DNA of 64,000 nucleotides from an uncultured Spirochaetaceae bacterium (GTDB lineage: Bacteria > Spirochaetota > Spirochaetia > Sphaerochaetales > Sphaerochaetaceae). The notes beneath the pieces are model-generated. The model was given only the letters and a program-made list of their open reading frames with translations. It ran no database searches and had not been told where the DNA came from. The stretch is from positions 1 to 64,000 of the forward strand of contig CALXMP010000004.1 in NCBI GenBank assembly GCA_944389505.1, read 5' to 3'. The position numbers and the translations under genes were made by a program. This document shows positions 63,404-64,000 of this stretch, piece by piece; the first letter of the stretch is position 1; each line of letters begins with the position of its first letter.

Positions 63404-63439
63404 TTGACAAACTACTAGGGGGGGGGGCATGCTCATAAC
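63404..63439 (+). promoter_or_regulatory. promoter of the terminal lipoprotein gene with poly-G spacer
   Basis: TTGACA (63404-63409) is followed by ACTACTA, ten G residues and CATGCTCATAAC. No good -10 box is at the standard 17 bases. CATGCT falls at 18 and CATAAC at 24. The distance changes with the number of G residues, so promoter strength is likely to depend on the tract length. Confidence 0.55.
63418..63427 (+). repeat. homopolymeric tract of ten G
   Basis: Ten consecutive G bases between the -35 element and the lipoprotein start codon. Such tracts slip during replication. It is the only long G or C run I saw in the window. Confidence 0.95.
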
Positions 63440-63459
63440 AACAAATCTAGGAGGATCAC

Positions 63460-64000
63460 ATGAGAAAATCCCTTTTGATTGCATTTGCGATAATCTTTAG
63501 CCTTACCGCATGCACAAATAGACCAGTATTCTGGCTTCCACCGGAAATATTCAATCCAGATCCAGAACCTGTAGAAGAATGCAAGCACATCAATCTGACA
63601 GAAGTCACCGAATATTTCGATCCATCAAGTGAACATTATCCCAAGACCGGCATCTGTGCTGAGTGCGGCGAGGAAATCACAAGAGATTCAATAGAAATAG
63701 GAACTGCAGATCAGCTTCTTATTCTCGGCAATGATTTGAGTGCAAACAATGACATCGGATGCTATACAATTTCCATTATTGATGACATTGATATGACAGG
63801 AAATCCATGGCCATACATAAATTTAGATGGATCCAAAGAGCCATATAACAAAAAGGAATTTGTAATCAATGGCAATGGACATTCAATTAAAGGCTTAACC
63901 ATCAATGACAATGATTTGACAATAACTGATATTCGTGGAATTGGCTTTATTTCAAGGACATGGAGTGCTGTCACATTGGAAATAAAAGATCTTACATTGA
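63460..64000 (+). CDS. lipoprotein of unknown function, truncated by the window end
   Basis: At least 180 residues, running off the window. Residues 1-17 form a lipoprotein signal with SLTAC, so Cys18 is the lipid anchor. The mature part begins with a Pro-rich linker and a CxxC-like pair (ICAECG). FVINGNGHSIKGLTINDND and onward then looks like the first turns of a right-handed beta-helix, as in repeat-containing surface proteins. AGGAGG lies six bases before the ATG. The region looks richer in A and T than pyrG. With the poly-G promoter it may be a phase-variable surface protein. Confidence 0.75.
   Translation, partial: MRKSLLIAFAIIFSLTACTNRPVFWLPPEIFNPDPEPVEECKHINLTEVTEYFDPSSEHYPKTGICAECGEEITRDSIEIGTADQLLILGNDLSANNDIGCYTISIIDDIDMTGNPWPYINLDGSKEPYNKKEFVINGNGHSIKGLTINDNDLTITDIRGIGFISRTWSAVTLEIKDLTL

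Noticed and set aside
63264-63410. A 49-residue N-terminal extension of CTP synthase.
   Set aside because: It would cover the promoter, the attenuator hairpin and the ribosome binding site. The family N-terminus begins at 63263.

Overview
The window looks like chromosomal DNA of a host-associated, anaerobic spirochaete of the Sphaerochaeta/Treponema kind. This is inferred from gene content: a nine-gene V-type ATPase operon and no F-type one, a class III ribonucleotide reductase, a 2[4Fe-4S] ferredoxin, type III glutamine synthetase, a three-piece glutamate synthase, several lipoproteins, and a poly-G tract in a lipoprotein promoter. No 16S rRNA gene is present, so the taxonomy stays tentative. 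Genes are packed tightly with many ATGA overlaps. The AT-rich gaps cluster around 33.8-38.4 kb, 45.7 kb and 52.3 kb.

Layout. 0.1-11.3 kb, minus strand: V-ATPase (order G-C-I-K-F-E-A-B-D) running into a universal stress protein, a PTS IIA-like protein and a beta-CASP nuclease. 11.4-14.4 kb: iron-sulfur flavoprotein, two orphan peptide-type ABC ATPases, tRNA-Pro and an FAH-family hydrolase. 14.5 kb: Rpn-type nuclease. 15.4-18.6 kb: nrdD (fused to a glutaredoxin-like domain) and nrdG, with paired NrdR-like boxes. 18.7-28.4 kb: valS, a caspase-like lipoprotein, tRNA-Asn, PAP2 phosphatase, exonuclease, manA, a MATE pump, tRNA-Gly, rfbB and a YbgC thioesterase. 28.4-38.2 kb: topB, three more MATE pumps, a ferredoxin and a helicase-nuclease fusion in an AT-rich island. 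38.4-44.4 kb: a glycosyltransferase-like gene, proBA, yqeB-yqeC and a CDF transporter. 44.6-52.0 kb: alpha/beta hydrolase, a decayed ORF, a metallophore-type ABC operon containing a methyltransferase, an EamA transporter and a Lon-like protease. 52.6-61.6 kb: nitrogen-assimilation locus. 61.7-64 kb: pyrG and the start of a lipoprotein gene.

The most striking part is the nitrogen locus. Two divergent operons, glnA-ANTAR regulator-glnN and glutamate synthase-asnB, each begin with a short leader. Each leader has an intrinsic terminator whose 5' arm overlaps a small hairpin with a six-base loop, AAGGGC or AAGGAC. Both loops carry the A1/G4 signature recognised by ANTAR antitermination proteins, and an ANTAR protein is encoded inside the glnA operon. 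This predicts a compact antitermination circuit controlling both arms of ammonium assimilation and asparagine synthesis. Only one hairpin per leader is visible, not the usual two.

Other signals worth testing are the G10 tract between promoter elements of the last lipoprotein gene (possible phase variation), a terminator-like attenuator in the pyrG leader, a set of apparently leaderless genes, and a perfect inverted repeat in front of the metallophore operon. All functions are assigned by reading motifs. No database search was possible.
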